From: Arthrinium phaeospermum
Lineage: Eukaryota; Ascomycota; Sordariomycetes; Amphisphaeriales; Apiosporaceae
NCBI GenBank assembly: GCA_006503535.1
Contig: QYRS01000001.1
Location: forward strand, 744,001 to 808,000
Length of the DNA stretch: 64,000 nucleotides
Direction of reading: 5' to 3'
Part shown: piece by piece, positions 1-13,687 of the stretch
Layout of the letters: the number at the start of each line of letters is the position of its first letter
Numbering within the stretch: the stretch's first letter is position 1
The notes under the pieces: model-generated
Seen by the model: the letters and a program-made list of their open reading frames with translations, nothing else
What the model was told of the DNA's origin: nothing
Database searches by the model: none
Translations under genes and position numbers: made by a program

Positions 1-110
1 AAACGCCGTATAAATTAAGTTTATAAGGTTTAAATTTAATATATTATAATAGTTAATATAATACCGTAGTTTATATAAAGCCTTGCCTCTAGTCGGATTT
101 TAAATTAATT
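1..110 (+). repeat. LTR-like direct repeat, left copy
   Basis: The first ~110 bases recur in direct orientation at about 11326-11435 (offset ~11325). Shared landmarks in order are CGTATAAATTAA, TTAAATTTAATATATTATAAT, AGTTTATATAAAGC and CCTCTAG. Many differences are transitions, as RIP would leave. A direct repeat flanking ~11 kb fits the two LTRs of a retrotransposon. The left copy may be cut by the window edge, so full LTR length is unknown. Confidence 0.6.
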
Positions 111-139
111 TTTTCTCTCTTTTTTTCTCTTTCTCTTAT

Positions 140-2520
140 ATAACGGTACCGGTTTTATCGAAATTATTAAAAACGCTTTTTATAAACGCGTATAATATAG
201 CGTCGTTATTATTATTAATAATTATTATAATATATAAATAAATATTAAAATATAAATAATATTATAAATATAATAATATAAAAAGAATTAAAATATAATA
301 GTTTTTTTTTAATAATTAAATATAATATTATTACGAACCCAGAGTTTATTTTAAACCTTATATTATAAGGAATAATAAGTAATTATAATCGAAGGTTATA
401 ATAAAAAGGGATTTAATATTTATTATTTATTATCGTTAAAAGTTTAATTTTTTTAATTTTATTATTTAAAATATTTATTTATTTTAATACGGAGTTATTA
501 TTAATTTATATTATTATTTATTTATTCTTTATTCTTTATATTAATTATATAATATATTTTAAAAAAAAATTTAAATAAATAAATATTAATATTTAAAATA
601 AATTAAAAATTAATAAAATTTATTATTATAATATATTTTTTTTAAATAATTTAATAATAATTTATTAAAATAATAATAATAATTATTAAATATCGCGACT
701 TTATTTAAAACTTTAAAATTTATAATTATTTAACCTTTTTTTTAATTATATACTTTATATTATATTATAAATAATAAATAATAAAAAGAATTAATTTATT
801 AATTTATTTAAATTAACTTTTTTTATATAATTTATTATAAATCTTATTAAAAACTTTTATATTTTAACGATTTAATAAATAAAATTAATTATTAAATTTT
901 TAATTTTATTACTTTTTAATAAATAAAATTTATATTTTAACTTTTTAAAACGTTAATTAAACTTTTATTAATTTATATTTTAAAATATTTATTAATAATT
1001 TTTTAATATTATTAATAAATATTAAAAATTTTACATAAATAAATATTATTAAAAATAACCCTTTTTAATTACGAAATAAGTCTTTTAATATTTAATAATA
1101 AATAATTAATTATAAAATTTTAATTTAAATAAATTATTTATAATTAATTTTTTTATTTTTAATAAATAAATTTATATTAATTATAAAATTTATAAAAAAA
1201 CTAATTTTTTTTATATTTATTAAATTAATTATATTAAAATTTTTATTTATTATAAAAATATTTAATAAAACGTTAAATAAAATAAAATTTCTTTAAAAAA
1301 TATATATTATTTTTAAAATTATATTAAATTTAATATTAATAAATATTATTTATAAAAAACATTAATTTATTATTTATATTAAAAAAAAATTTATATAAAA
1401 CTTATTATTTTTTATATAATAAATTAAATTAAATAAATATATAAATTAATTAATTATATAATAATTAATTAATAATAATCGATAATAATATATTTATTAA
1501 AAAATTATTTATTAATTTTAATTTATTTTTTTAATTTATTTCTTATTTATTAACGTTTTAATATTATTTATTTTATTATTTCGTTATAACGAATTTTTAA
1601 ATAGTAATTAAGAATTAATACGGCTTTTTTTTTATATTTATACGGCTTTTTTTTAACTTTATAAAAATGCGATATTCGTTATTAAAATTATAAAAAATCG
1701 ATCGTTATTTTTTCCGATTTTTTTTTCGCTTTTATTTTTTATTAAATAATAAAAAAAAAGTATAAATATAAATTAATTTTTATTTTAATTTTTAAAGTAT
1801 TATATTAATAATTTTAATAATATCGAGGTATTTTAATTTTAACGAATTAATAAATTAAATAAAATATTTTAATTTTAAAATATTATAATATATAATTAAT
1901 AAAATAACTTTTTTAAAATTATTAAAACGTTTTTTATAAACGCATATAATAACGTTTTATTAATATTAATATTCGCTATAATATATATAAATAAATATTA
2001 AAATTTAAATAATTATATATATATTTAATAATATATAAAAATTAAAATTAAATAATAAATAATAATAATATATATATATATAATAAAAAAAAATAATTAT
2101 AAATTTTAAAATATATTTATCGTAAAAATTTATATTTATTTTTAAAAACTTTTTTAAAAATTTATATAAAATCGATATTTATATACGTTAATTTTAAAAA
2201 TTTTATTATTTTATATAAATAATTTTTAATAGATTTTAAATTTATATAATATAAACGAATAAATTTTTTTTTAATAATTAAATATAATATTATTATAAAC
2301 TTTAAATTTATTTTAAATTTTATATTATAAAAAATAATAAATAATTATAATTAAAAATTATAATAAAAAGAGGGTTAAATACTTATTATTTATTATTATT
2401 AAAAGTTTAATTTTTAATTTTATTATTTAAAATATTTATTTATTTAATATAAATTATTATTAATTTATATTATTATTTATTTATTCTTTATTATTTATAT
2501 TAATTATATATAATATATAT
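140..2520 (+). repeat. Internal direct duplication, RIPed
   Basis: Sequence around 140-560 recurs in the same orientation around 1905-2520. The offset is about 1754 near the start (TATAAACGC at 181 and 1935) and about 1964 further on, so one copy carries a ~210 bp insertion. This could be a nested element with its own terminal repeats or an old segmental duplication. Boundaries are approximate. Confidence 0.5.
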
Positions 2521-3942
2521 TAAAAAAATATTTAAATAAATTATTTATTTTTTATATTATATAAATTAAAAATTAAATATTTTTATTATATATTATTAAT
2601 TAATTATTATAAAATTATAATTTATATTTATTTAATTTAATTTATTATATAAAATATAATAATTTATATAATTTTTTTTAATATAAATAAAAAATTATAA
2701 TAAAATAAAGTTCTATATTTATAATTTATTATTATTAAAAACTTAATTTTTTAAACTTTAATATTTAAAATATTTTTTAATTTTAATATATTATAATTCA
2801 TTTATTTTATATTATTTATTATTTATATATATATATTAAAAATAAATTAAAATAAATTTATTATATAAAAATTATTTTTAAATTTAATATAAATAATTTT
2901 TAATTTAATAAATAAAATTAAAATAAATTAAATTAATTAAATTTTAAATTATTATAAATTAAATTTATTTAAATAAATATATTCTTTTTTTTTACGTTAT
3001 ATTTTTATTTATAAATTTTATAAATATAATTTTTAAAACTTTTAAAATTTAAATTATTTAAAATTATTTAATTTTAAAAGAAATTATTTAATATAATTTA
3101 AATAATAAAAGTTACTTTTTATATTAATTATAATTAATTAAATATATATATATTATTTTAAATATTTTATATATTAAATTTAAATTTAAATTTTTAATTA
3201 AATAAAATATAAATTTTATTTATTTAAATTATATTTAATAAATAAAAGGATAAAAAACTTTTATTTAATAATTTATAATAATATTTTAAAAAATTAAATT
3301 TATTTATATTTTAATTATTATATATTTTTAAAATTAATATTATATAAATTAATAAAAATATTAAACGAGGTATAATTATTATATTCGTAAATATTAAAAA
3401 GTTATAAAAAAAAATAATAAAAATTAAAATAAAACTTTTAAAATAATTTTTTTAAACGGGCTTTTTATATTTTAAAAATTCGGTTATTAAATTAATTTAT
3501 ATACCGTTACGTTTCGAATTAATTTAAGTTTTAACGTAATTTTAATATAGCGTATAATAATTAAATCGTCGATTTTTAACGTTATTTTAATATATTATAA
3601 TAATTAAAACGTTTTAATTATAATCGATTTTTAATAAAACCGTAAATAATATTTTAATATATATATATAAAATTACCGAAAAGTTTAATATTTTATAATA
3701 AATTATTTAATTATAATAAAAACGAAACGATAACGATTTCGTGATTAATATATCGTTAAATTATTTATTTATTTTTATTTATAAAAAAGTTATTTTTTTA
3801 AATTATTTAAAAATTTATATTTAAAATTTTAATTATAAAAGTATTATTAAAAATAAATTTTTTAATATTTAAAAACGTAGAAAAATAAATTTTAAATTTT
3901 ATAAAGGTGTTATTAAAAATATTTTTTAATATAAAATAAAAA

Positions 3943-4202
3943 TGGATTTTAAAGCTTTTTTTAATTATATTAATTAAGTTATTTAATATTTTAAAGCTTT
4001 TAAAATCGGAATTTTTAAAGCTAATATTTTTAATATTAAATAAGCGAGAAATTACAATTAAATTTTAATTTTATAAAGAATAAAAACGTTATTAAAACGT
4101 AGTTTTTTAATATAATAGGTGGATTTTAAAGCTTTTTTTAATTATATTAATTAAGTTATTTAATATATTATTAAAGCTTTTAAAATCGGAATTTTTAAAG
4201 CT
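3943..4202 (+). repeat. Two-copy repeat, 177-bp period
   Basis: A ~80 bp unit beginning TGGATTTTAAAGC starts at 3943 and again at 4120, in the same orientation. It sits inside the RIP block and has no coding content. Confidence 0.6.
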
Positions 4203-7200
4203 ATTAAAGTAATAAGCGATATATATTACGTTTATTATTTAAATAAAGTTATTAATTAAATATATTAATTAATAATAAAAAAATATAAATAATTTAATTA
4301 TAATAATTATTTTATTATATAAAATAATAATTTATATTATTTTATAGCTTTTTTTTAATTTAAATTAACTTTTATAAAAAGCAGTATAATTATAAACGTT
4401 AAACGCCGATTTATTTTAATATAATAAGATTATTTATATAAATTAATTAATAAAAAAAGGGGTTATTAAATTTTTTTTTAAATCGTTAAATTTAATTAAT
4501 TTAAATTAATAAATCGATTTATTTTTTTAAATTATTTTTAATTTTATAAAACTTATATAATTAAACGATATAAAATTTATAAAATAAATAATATTTTTAT
4601 TATTAAAAATACGTATATATTATTTAATATATTATTATATATAATTTATATAGTTTTATTCGAACTTTTATAATATAAAAAAATACCTCGTTTATTTTTT
4701 TATAGATTTAAAATATTAATTATTAAAATTATATAATAATTAAAGTTTTAAGTATAATATTAAATAAAAACGTTAAAAAGTTATTAAAATTTTTAAAAAT
4801 AAACTTATTTTTTAATTAATTATTATACGGTTATTTTTATTATAACTTTTTTTATTTTATTAATAATTTTTATAGTTTTTATATAAAAACTATTTTATTA
4901 TCGTTAATTTTTAAAAAGCCGTTAATATTATTAATATCGGCATTTAAAAAGTTATTATTATCGTTATAATAACGTCGACGGATATATTATTAATTTTATT
5001 ATTTTAAAACTTATTTAGTAGTTTATTTTAAATATATTTTAAAGCCGGAGTTTTTTCTAAATAAAGTTTTTATTATAAATTTTATTTAAAATAACGTTAA
5101 AATTAACGTATTTATTAATAATGTTTTTAATAATATTTTAAAAGCCGAATAAATAACCGAAAATTAAAATTAAAATTAAAATTCTTTATTTATAATTACG
5201 AAATCGAATTTTATAAAAAGCCCGATAAAATAAAAAAAGCTATTATTATTAGTTTTAATATTAGTAACGTTTATTAATATTAATAAAACCTTTTTTAAAT
5301 TTTCGAAGTTTATAATAATTAAAAACCGAAAAGTTAAAATTTTTATTTATAAAATCCGCGTTTAAATTAACATAAATATAAATAATAAACTTTTTATTAT
5401 AACTTTTTTTATAATTATCGTAATTATATTTTAAAAAACGATAAAAAAAACTTATAATTTTTTAAAAACGTTTATTAAATAAAAAAATAACGTCGTTTAT
5501 ATTACGCTTTATAAATTAATATAATAATTAATAACGTTAAATCAAAACTTATAAAATAAAAAATAAAATATATATTAAATTATAGAAAAAAAAATATTAA
5601 TTAAGTTAAATTAATATTTTTATAATATAATAAATAATATATTATATTATAAATTTTATAATATATATAAAAATTTAAAAACTTTATAATAATGCCTTTT
5701 TTTTAAAACTTTTTCGTTTTAAACTATAATATTTCTATATAAAAACTTTAAATTAACCGCGTAAAATATAATAATTATAATTTAATAATAACCATTTTTA
5801 CGTTTTAATTATTTTTAACGAAATTTAAATAATTTAAAATCGCTTTTTATATTAATAAATAATTTAATTACGATTATTTTTATTAATTATATTATATATT
5901 TAATTAATTATTATTTATATATTATTAATTTATTAATTTTACCTTTATATTTAATAATTTAACCTTTATTATTTATATTTTATATATATATATAATATTT
6001 ATAATATTTTCGAAAAATTAAACGATTATTTATATTTTTAAAAAACTCGCTATTATTTATTATAATTATAAAATACGTTTTAAAATAAATTACTTTATAA
6101 TATACCTTAAAATTAAATAAATTAATATAAAGAATTTTAATATAAAGTTTTTTTAAATAAATAATTAAAAATTTAAATAATAAGAATATAAAACGGGTTA
6201 ATTTTCTATATATTAAAAAACTTTTAAAAACCGAAACTTTAAAAATTATATTATTAATAAAATTTTATATTTAAAAAAAATATAATTCCGCTTTTTTATT
6301 AATTTATTTATTTATAACGCGGCGGTCGTTAATCGATTTATAAAATATAAAATTATAAAAAAATTAAATTATTATTTAGATTATTAATTTATTTATATAA
6401 TTTTATAATTATAAATAATATAAGCGGCTTTTAAACCTTTTCGAAAATTATAATAAAATACGTTAATAAATAAATTTTAATCCCGCTTTTTTTTAAATAT
6501 TTATAATTTCTAACCGATTTATTAATTAATAAATATTTATTATATATTTAATTATAAAAGCTTTTTAAATTATAATAAAAAATATAATATTTATTATAAA
6601 CCTTATTATATTATTAATTAAATTTTTTAATAAAATATAAAATTAAATATTAAAAAATAAATAAATTTTAAAAGAAATAATAACGAAATAAAATACCGAT
6701 TAATTAAGAATTATATTAGAAAATTTATAATAAAAAAGCCGTTATAATAAAAAAATATTTATTAAATCTTAATAAAAAAAAGTAATAAAAATTTATATAA
6801 AAAATTTAAAAAGCTTTTAAAGTTTAATTAAAGTAATAGAAACGAAAAATTAAAACGTAATTAATTAAAACGTTATATTATTATTAAAAAAAATTATTAT
6901 ATTTAAAAAAAAATCGAAATGTTTAATAACGTTTTTTTAAAAACCTTTAAATATATTAAATATTATACATTTAAGCTTTAAATTAAAATTTAATATTCTT
7001 ATTAATTACTCGTTATTTATTAAAAATGAAATAATTTAAATTATTTTTTATTTTAAACTATATAAAGCTTTAAAACTTTTCGGGATTTTTAATTATATCT
7101 TTCGAACTTTAATAAATATTTTAATATTAATATTATATTTACTATTTATTATTATTATTTTAAAAACTTTTTATTATAATTTTAAAAAGAAATCGAATAA

Positions 7201-9359
7201 AAATAATTATAATAAAGTTAAGTTTTTTTTTAACTTTTTTAAAAAGTTTTAAAATTTATTATTATAAAACGAATAAATTATTACGTTAAAATCTTTTATT
7301 TTTTATTATAAAATTATATAAAATTTATAAAACGAAATTTATTAAATATATTATTTATATTTTTTAAAATATATTTATAAAACTTATAATTTTTTTAATA
7401 AAAAGGAATATTTAATAACTACGCTATTAATATTAAATATTTTTAATATATTTAATAATATTAATTATAATAAATTTATCGATTATTTTATTTATTATAA
7501 CTTTTTAATATTTATTATATTTTAAATTTAAAATTAATTAAAAAACTATTATATAAAGTTTAAATTATTAAAAAAAGAATTTAATTAAATTATTTAAAAT
7601 TAGAAAATATTTTAAAGTTTATTATTATTATTATTATTATAATTTTTTTATAATAAACTTTTTTAATAATATTTTAAAAAAAATATTTTTATAATAAATA
7701 TAATTAATACGATAATTATAAAAATTTTAAAAGTAACCTTCGCTATTAATATTAATATTAATAATAACGTTTTATAAAGTACGTTATAAAATATATTATC
7801 GGGTAATTTATAAAATAATACTCGTATATTAATTACGATTTAAGTCGACGATATAAATATTTTAATTATTAATCGTAATATCGCGAGTAATTATAAAATA
7901 TTAAAAATAATATATAAAATAATAATTTAAATAATTAAATATAGATATATTTTATATTAAATAAATATAAATTTATATATTTTTAAACGAAACGAAATAA
8001 TATTTAAAATATATTTAATAAAAATATAATATTAATCGTTAAAATTAATATATTAATTATAAATTTTAATAATATTTTATTAAAAAATATATTTAAATAT
8101 TTAAATTTTAATCGATTAAATTAATAAAAGAAATTATAATACCTCGATATTTAATTTAATTCGAACCTTTTATAATATTATTATATAATTATTATTAAAA
8201 AAGTTTATATATAATATATAGTTTTCGCGTTATTTTTAACGTTTATTAAAATATAATATTTTATAGCTTTAATAATTATATTAAATTATAATAATATTAT
8301 AAATTACGTATTATAATATAATATAATATTAATTATATATAAAAACTTTTCGAAAAAATATTATAAATAATACTTTATAATATTATAATAATTATAATAA
8401 AAATATTATAAATAATTATTAATAATTTAAAAATTATTATATAATTAATAATAATTATAAAAATATATATATTATTAATTAATAATAATTTTTCTTTATA
8501 AATTATATAATATATTTTTAATTATATTTAAACCTTTTAACGATGAAATATAACGTTTTTATTTTTAATATAATTTATAAAACTTATTAATAATTCCCCT
8601 TTATATATTTTATTAAATATTATAAATTTTATTATAAAATATAATTATTAATTAAAATTATTTATTTATTTATTATTAAATTATAATAAAATCGCGTTAT
8701 TATAATAATAAAAAAAAAAATTAATAAAGTTTATTATAATTATATTATAAAAAAATCCGAAATTAAATTATTAATTTTTAATATAAATAATAATAAATAT
8801 AATAATAATATAAAATAGCGATTTATTTATTAATTTTTTAAACGATTCGGTTAATAAAATTAAAAATAGCATATATAAATATATTTATATAATTATAATA
8901 TATTTAATTAAATTAAAAAGGATTTATATTTTTAAAAATTACTTTTAATTTTTATATTAAATAATTTAAATATATCGATATTTTATCGATAATTAAGCCG
9001 TTATTACCTCTTCCGCGTAGTTTTAACGTTAATTTAATTAATAATTCTTAATATAAATTTTAAAATAATTTTAATAATTATAAAAAAATAATAAAAATTA
9101 TATAAGTTAATATTTATTAAATTTTAATTTATATAAATATTTTTAATAATAAAAAGGTTAATTAATTAATTAAAAAAATTATAAAAATATTAATCGTAAT
9201 TATTATTAGTATTTAAAAATATATATATATATATAATAATATTTAAACTTTAAAATTTATTATTAATTATTAAAATAAAATAATTTATTATTATTACTAT
9301 TATTTATATTATAATTATTATTAATAACGATAGTTATTTTAAAGTTTATTAAATAACTT

Positions 9360-9640
9360 ATTTTAAAGCTGGTTATTAAACCGTTAATATTATTAATAAT
9401 ATTATTTACTTTAAAAACTATTTAAAAACTTATTTAATAACTTACGTTAAAAATTACTTTAAAATTTACTTAGTAATATACCTTAAAGCTAGTTATTAAA
9501 TTAATATTATTAATAGTATTATTTACTTTAAAAACTTTCTTAAAGTTTATTTAATAATATATTTTAAAACCGAATATTAAACTAATAACGTTATTTATAA
9601 TATTAATTACTTTAAAATTTATTTAAAAATAAATTATAAA
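9360..9640 (+). repeat. Short imperfect tandem array
   Basis: Three related units carry an AAAGCT/AACCG ... TTATTAAA core at about 9365, 9485 and 9575, each followed by a TTTACTTTAAAA-like stretch. Periods are about 120 and 90 bp. They are heavily RIPed, and origin and function are not visible. Confidence 0.45.
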
Positions 9641-11325
9641 TATTATTTTAAAACTAATTATAAAAAAAAATTTAAATAATATTAATTATTATAAAAATTA
9701 TTATTAATAAAACCGGACTGTTTTTATAAACCTTATTATTAAAACTTTTTAAACTATTTAAATTATTAAAAAAATATTTATTATAAAAACCGATATAATT
9801 TATTATTAATTAATATTTATTTATTATAATAATTGTATAATATATTAATTAAAAAAATTATAAATTAATAATAAATTAATAAATAAAAAAATATACTTTA
9901 TAAAAAAATTATATTATCGCTTCTCGCGATTTAAAAAAGTTACGTTTTTATAATATTAAAGTTTAAAATATATTATAATAACTATTATTTTTTAATTATA
10001 AATAAAAAAATTAACTTTTAAAATTATTTATAATAAATTTAAATAATTAATTTTTATTATATAATTATAATAATTATTAAACGATAAATATATATTTTTA
10101 ATTTATTTAAAATATAAAATATTTTAAAAATAAGTTTAAATTTTATTTAATTTCGATTAAATAACGTTATAATTACTTATAAATTTAAATAATTTAAAAA
10201 TATCGAAAAATTAAAATTATTATTATATTATATTTTAAATAAGTTTTTTAAAACGTTTTATTAAAAAAGCGATAAAAACGAACGGCCGCTTTAAAAACCT
10301 TAAAAAAAACTATTTAAAAAGCTTTTAAAAGAGCTTTTTAATAACGCCCTTTTTATTTAATTTATAATAAATAATAAATTTTTTAAATTTAATAATTATA
10401 ATTATTATATTATTATATATATATAATTAAAAAACTATTTTATAAATATATAAAAGTTATTTTATAATCGCTTTTATTATTAAAAAACTATTTATTTTAT
10501 ACTTTATTTAATAATTTAATTAAAAATAGTCGAGTATTATTTTAAAATAATTACCGGGTAACTTTATTAAATATTTACTTTATAATTTATTTAATAACGT
10601 TATTTAATAATATATTTAATAATATACTTTATAATTTATTTTATAATATATTTAAAACTACTATTAAATAGCTACTTTATAACTTATTTAATAATATAAC
10701 GCGTTATTTAATTAATTAATACGTTTTTTAATATTAAAAACGTTTTTTAAAATAGCTATTAATAATAATAAATATTTTAAAAACGTTATATATATTTATA
10801 AACAATAATATTTAATTATTATTATAAATTTTTATATATTAACGCTTTAAAAAAGCTCGTTATAACGCTTTATATTAACTTTAATAACGTTTATTATTTA
10901 ATAAATAATTAAAATATTATATATATTAATTAATTTTAATTATAATATTAAATTTTAACGATTTTAAACGTATATTTAATATAACTTAATTATTTAAATA
11001 ATAATTATTTTCGTTATTAACTTTTATTTCCCGTTTTTATTATTTTAAAAAAAATTTATAATATAAAACATATTATTATTACTTTTTTACTTTTTTAATA
11101 AATATATTAACCTTTTTTTTATATATATATTTAATATATAATAAATAAATAATTTATAATTTATTAAATAATAAATTATAAGTTTATTAAAAAGCGGGAA
11201 ACGCGAAAGCGTATAAAAAGCTTATATAGAAATTTTAAAGTAATAAAAAACGGTAGAAACGTTAAAATAGAGTAATTTAAGCTTAGTAAATACTTATTAT
11301 AACGAGTATAAGTTAAAGGCTTTTA

Positions 11326-11435
11326 AAGCGTCGTATAAATTAAACCTATAAAGCTTAAATTTAATATATTATAATAATTAATATAAAACTATAGTTTATA
11401 TAAAGCTTTACCTCTAGTTAAACTTTAAATTAACT
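11326..11435 (+). repeat. LTR-like direct repeat, right copy
   Basis: Partner of the repeat at the window start, in the same orientation. The two copies diverge right after the shared TTTAAATTA, near 110 and 11435, which probably marks one LTR boundary. Normal-composition DNA begins about 30 bp further on. Confidence 0.6.
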
Positions 11436-11534
11436 CTTATTATTAATATAAAAAGCTATTAAGCCACGATCGTATTAGCTAGGCTTCACACTAATACGGC
11501 CCTAGTCGCAACTCTCGCTCCTCGTTACCTTTTC

Positions 11535-12386
11535 CTACCCTCGCTTTTTCATAAAAGCGATATCCGCAATCATACGAATCTTGTGCACACCATCCTCTAC
11601 CTTGTGCCACGGGCCCTGGCTCAACCCTCCAACAACCAAGGCGATGGCCTCGTCCCATCGGTCCTCGTCCAGTTGCTGCCAGCCACTGCCCGGCTTTGCC
11701 AAGAAGCTCCAGGCGATGGTAGCCCATCGCTTCAGGTCGGCTCCAAGGTTCAGCCATTCGGCTTTCTCGATGAACTCGATCTCGTCCGGGCTCCAACCCG
11801 CAGCCTGGGCGTCGACTGACAACTCGTTCTTCCTATACCAGGGTATACCCATGAATGGCGGCATCGGCTCGTCGGCGCCACGTATCCTGTGGTGCGCGTG
11901 CTCGAGAGCCGTGCGGAACGGGATATCCTTCCACACGGCAATGGCGCCGGTTCCACCGGGCTTCAGAGTCCGGCGGACATGAGACAAGGCCGCCACGTCG
12001 TCGGGCAGGCCGGCAAACACGAAGGTGGCCACGGAGAGGTCAAAGATTTTGTCTGGGAACGTAAGAGCGCAGGCGTCCATGGTTGCGACTTTCACCGGCC
12101 AGGTAGGATTCTGGGCCAAGGTGGCTTCGAGCTCGGCCAGGAACATGGCGTTGACGTCGGTAGCGTGGATTTGGACACCAGTGGGCGGGTCCGAGGCCAT
12201 GACGGCCATGGTGACGGCGCCGTAGCCACATCCGTTGTCATGGATTACTGGCGAAGGCGGCATGTGCGACAAGCTCAGATCTTTAAGGAGCGTCCGGGCG
12301 ATCTTGTCACTAACATCTCCTTGAAGCTCTTTGAGCAGCGCGCCGTCGAACTTAATGGCCTTCGCAGGGGTGAAAGAGTTAGCCAT
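11535..12386 (-). CDS. Class I SAM-dependent methyltransferase
   Basis: Single-exon 283-residue protein starting at an ATG in good context. The Rossmann core is clear: a glycine-rich motif I around residues 47-57 (VIHDNGCGYGAV), an acidic motif II near residue 76 (HATDVN), and the later stretch FDLSVATFVFAGLPD followed by RTLKPGG, the usual post-motif of type-11/25 methyltransferases. The C-terminal half carries Trp-rich helices typical of fungal small-molecule methyltransferases. The substrate cannot be read. The stop codon lies about 70 bp from the RIPed block, so the gene sits at a heterochromatin-like edge. Its neighbours (secreted protein, acyltransferase) would fit a secondary-metabolism fragment, but no synthase is present. 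Confidence 0.85.
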   Translation of the reverse strand: MANSFTPAKAIKFDGALLKELQGDVSDKIARTLLKDLSLSHMPPSPVIHDNGCGYGAVTMAVMASDPPTGVQIHATDVNAMFLAELEATLAQNPTWPVKVATMDACALTFPDKIFDLSVATFVFAGLPDDVAALSHVRRTLKPGGTGAIAVWKDIPFRTALEHAHHRIRGADEPMPPFMGIPWYRKNELSVDAQAAGWSPDEIEFIEKAEWLNLGADLKRWATIAWSFLAKPGSGWQQLDEDRWDEAIALVVGGLSQGPWHKVEDGVHKIRMIADIAFMKKRG

Positions 12387-13687
12387 GGCAACAAGACTTT
12401 ACGTGGAGACTTTACGTGGAGAAGTCGACTGGGAAGGAAATGATGCGGAAAGTGAACTAAGGAAGAGACGCGGTAAGATATATTTAGGTCCAGGGCCCGG
12501 GGATTTAAGTAAAAACAAGTCGTAATAGACCAGGGTTAAGTGTGTCTGCCTGGATGGCACAGATACATGGAGGGGCATGAGGGGTATGTGGCACCGAGCT
12601 GCTGTGCCTCAATCGTATCCCCGGGTATTTTGATATATCGCAGTTGGTTGTTGACCACTGGAGGAGGAGTTAGCCACGTAAGGGGTGTAGATTGTACTGC
12701 GCTCGGGGTCGGTGCTCGGCTTGCGTACAGAGTGGTGTGCATAGCAGCAGGGGTTGCGGGTCTCCCGGGACCACCGACTGGGTAGCTGTTTTCCTTGCTT
12801 TATCCCACCGAGGCAAGCAACTACCCGCGATAATTTTCCAGAGAACCGGTAGTGTGAACCGGCGCAGATCGGAAAGAAACGTGCAGATTGTATATGTGTT
12901 ATCGGTATATCGACTACTCGGGAAGTGTTATTAGACTGCTCCATGAAAACGCACCACATTTGGCGATTGTTGGAGAGCGCCTCGGTGAAAGCTTTCCGGA
13001 CCAGGGTCTTCAGCCCCTTAAAGACCCCTGACTCATTATTCCACACATAGTGCTCGTTGGCAAGGCTGAGGAATCCGATTCCCCGAGTGTCATATGTCGT
13101 CAACTAAGGGAGCGGTTCCACAAGCCAGCGCTTCAAAGAGTGATGTCGAATAGGTAAGGGCCATCTTCTTTGGCGTCCTATGAGCCAGGGAAGTGTGACA
13201 GTAAGAAAGTGTATATATGAGAAGCAGGGTATTTCGATGCGTGTGGTTGACCAAACCTAACACTCGTTGACTAAAAATGCCGTTAAAATATACCTGCTAG
13301 CTTGTATCGGATCGAGTAACAGTTATGCCGTACAATGACTTTCAACCACAGAGCCTGTAGATTATATTCATTATGAACATGTCACGAGATATGGACTCTA
13401 CTCAAACTGTGTGTGCCTTGTCGTTGTATGTCCTCCGGGTCAGATTCCAACGTTGTAAGTCGGTATGAGTGAAGTGCTTTGCATCGTTTTGAGCTATAAC
13501 ATTCATCCAAGGGGAAACAACACATCCGTCTTAGTTGAAGCAATCCATATACGTATAAAAGGCGTGTTTTCGCTGCGCAAACTCTGCTGAGTATAACAAA
13601 TACTCGTCAAACAAGCATTTTTCCAGTTCCAGCCCGGTCTGAAAACTCCATCGCCGATCCAATCGATTTTGTAACAAACAAGACAAC
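12387..13687. other. Intergenic, with possible gene remnant
   Basis: About 1.3 kb without a convincing gene. Just upstream of the methyltransferase start, ACTTTACGTGGAG is repeated in tandem (about 12398-12423). On the minus strand, 12609-13103 is open for ~165 codons but lacks an ATG and is preceded by an in-frame TAG. Its N-terminal third (ANEHYVWNNESGVFKGLK) looks protein-like and the remainder does not, so it may be a broken exon of a lost gene. I do not recognise the family. Confidence 0.5.

Larger units (their letters stand above)
1..11460. repeat. RIP-saturated AT-rich repeat block
   Basis: About 11.4 kb of extreme AT richness with no open reading frame of useful length on either strand. 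Remaining C residues are mostly in CpG or CpT, while CpA and TpG are nearly absent. This is the footprint of repeat-induced point mutation, which in Pezizomycotina converts CpA to TpA in duplicated DNA. Internal direct and tandem duplications are still visible. The right edge is abrupt: normal composition returns near 11465, only about 70 bp from the stop codon of the methyltransferase gene. The original elements cannot be typed because no domain survives. Confidence 0.9.
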
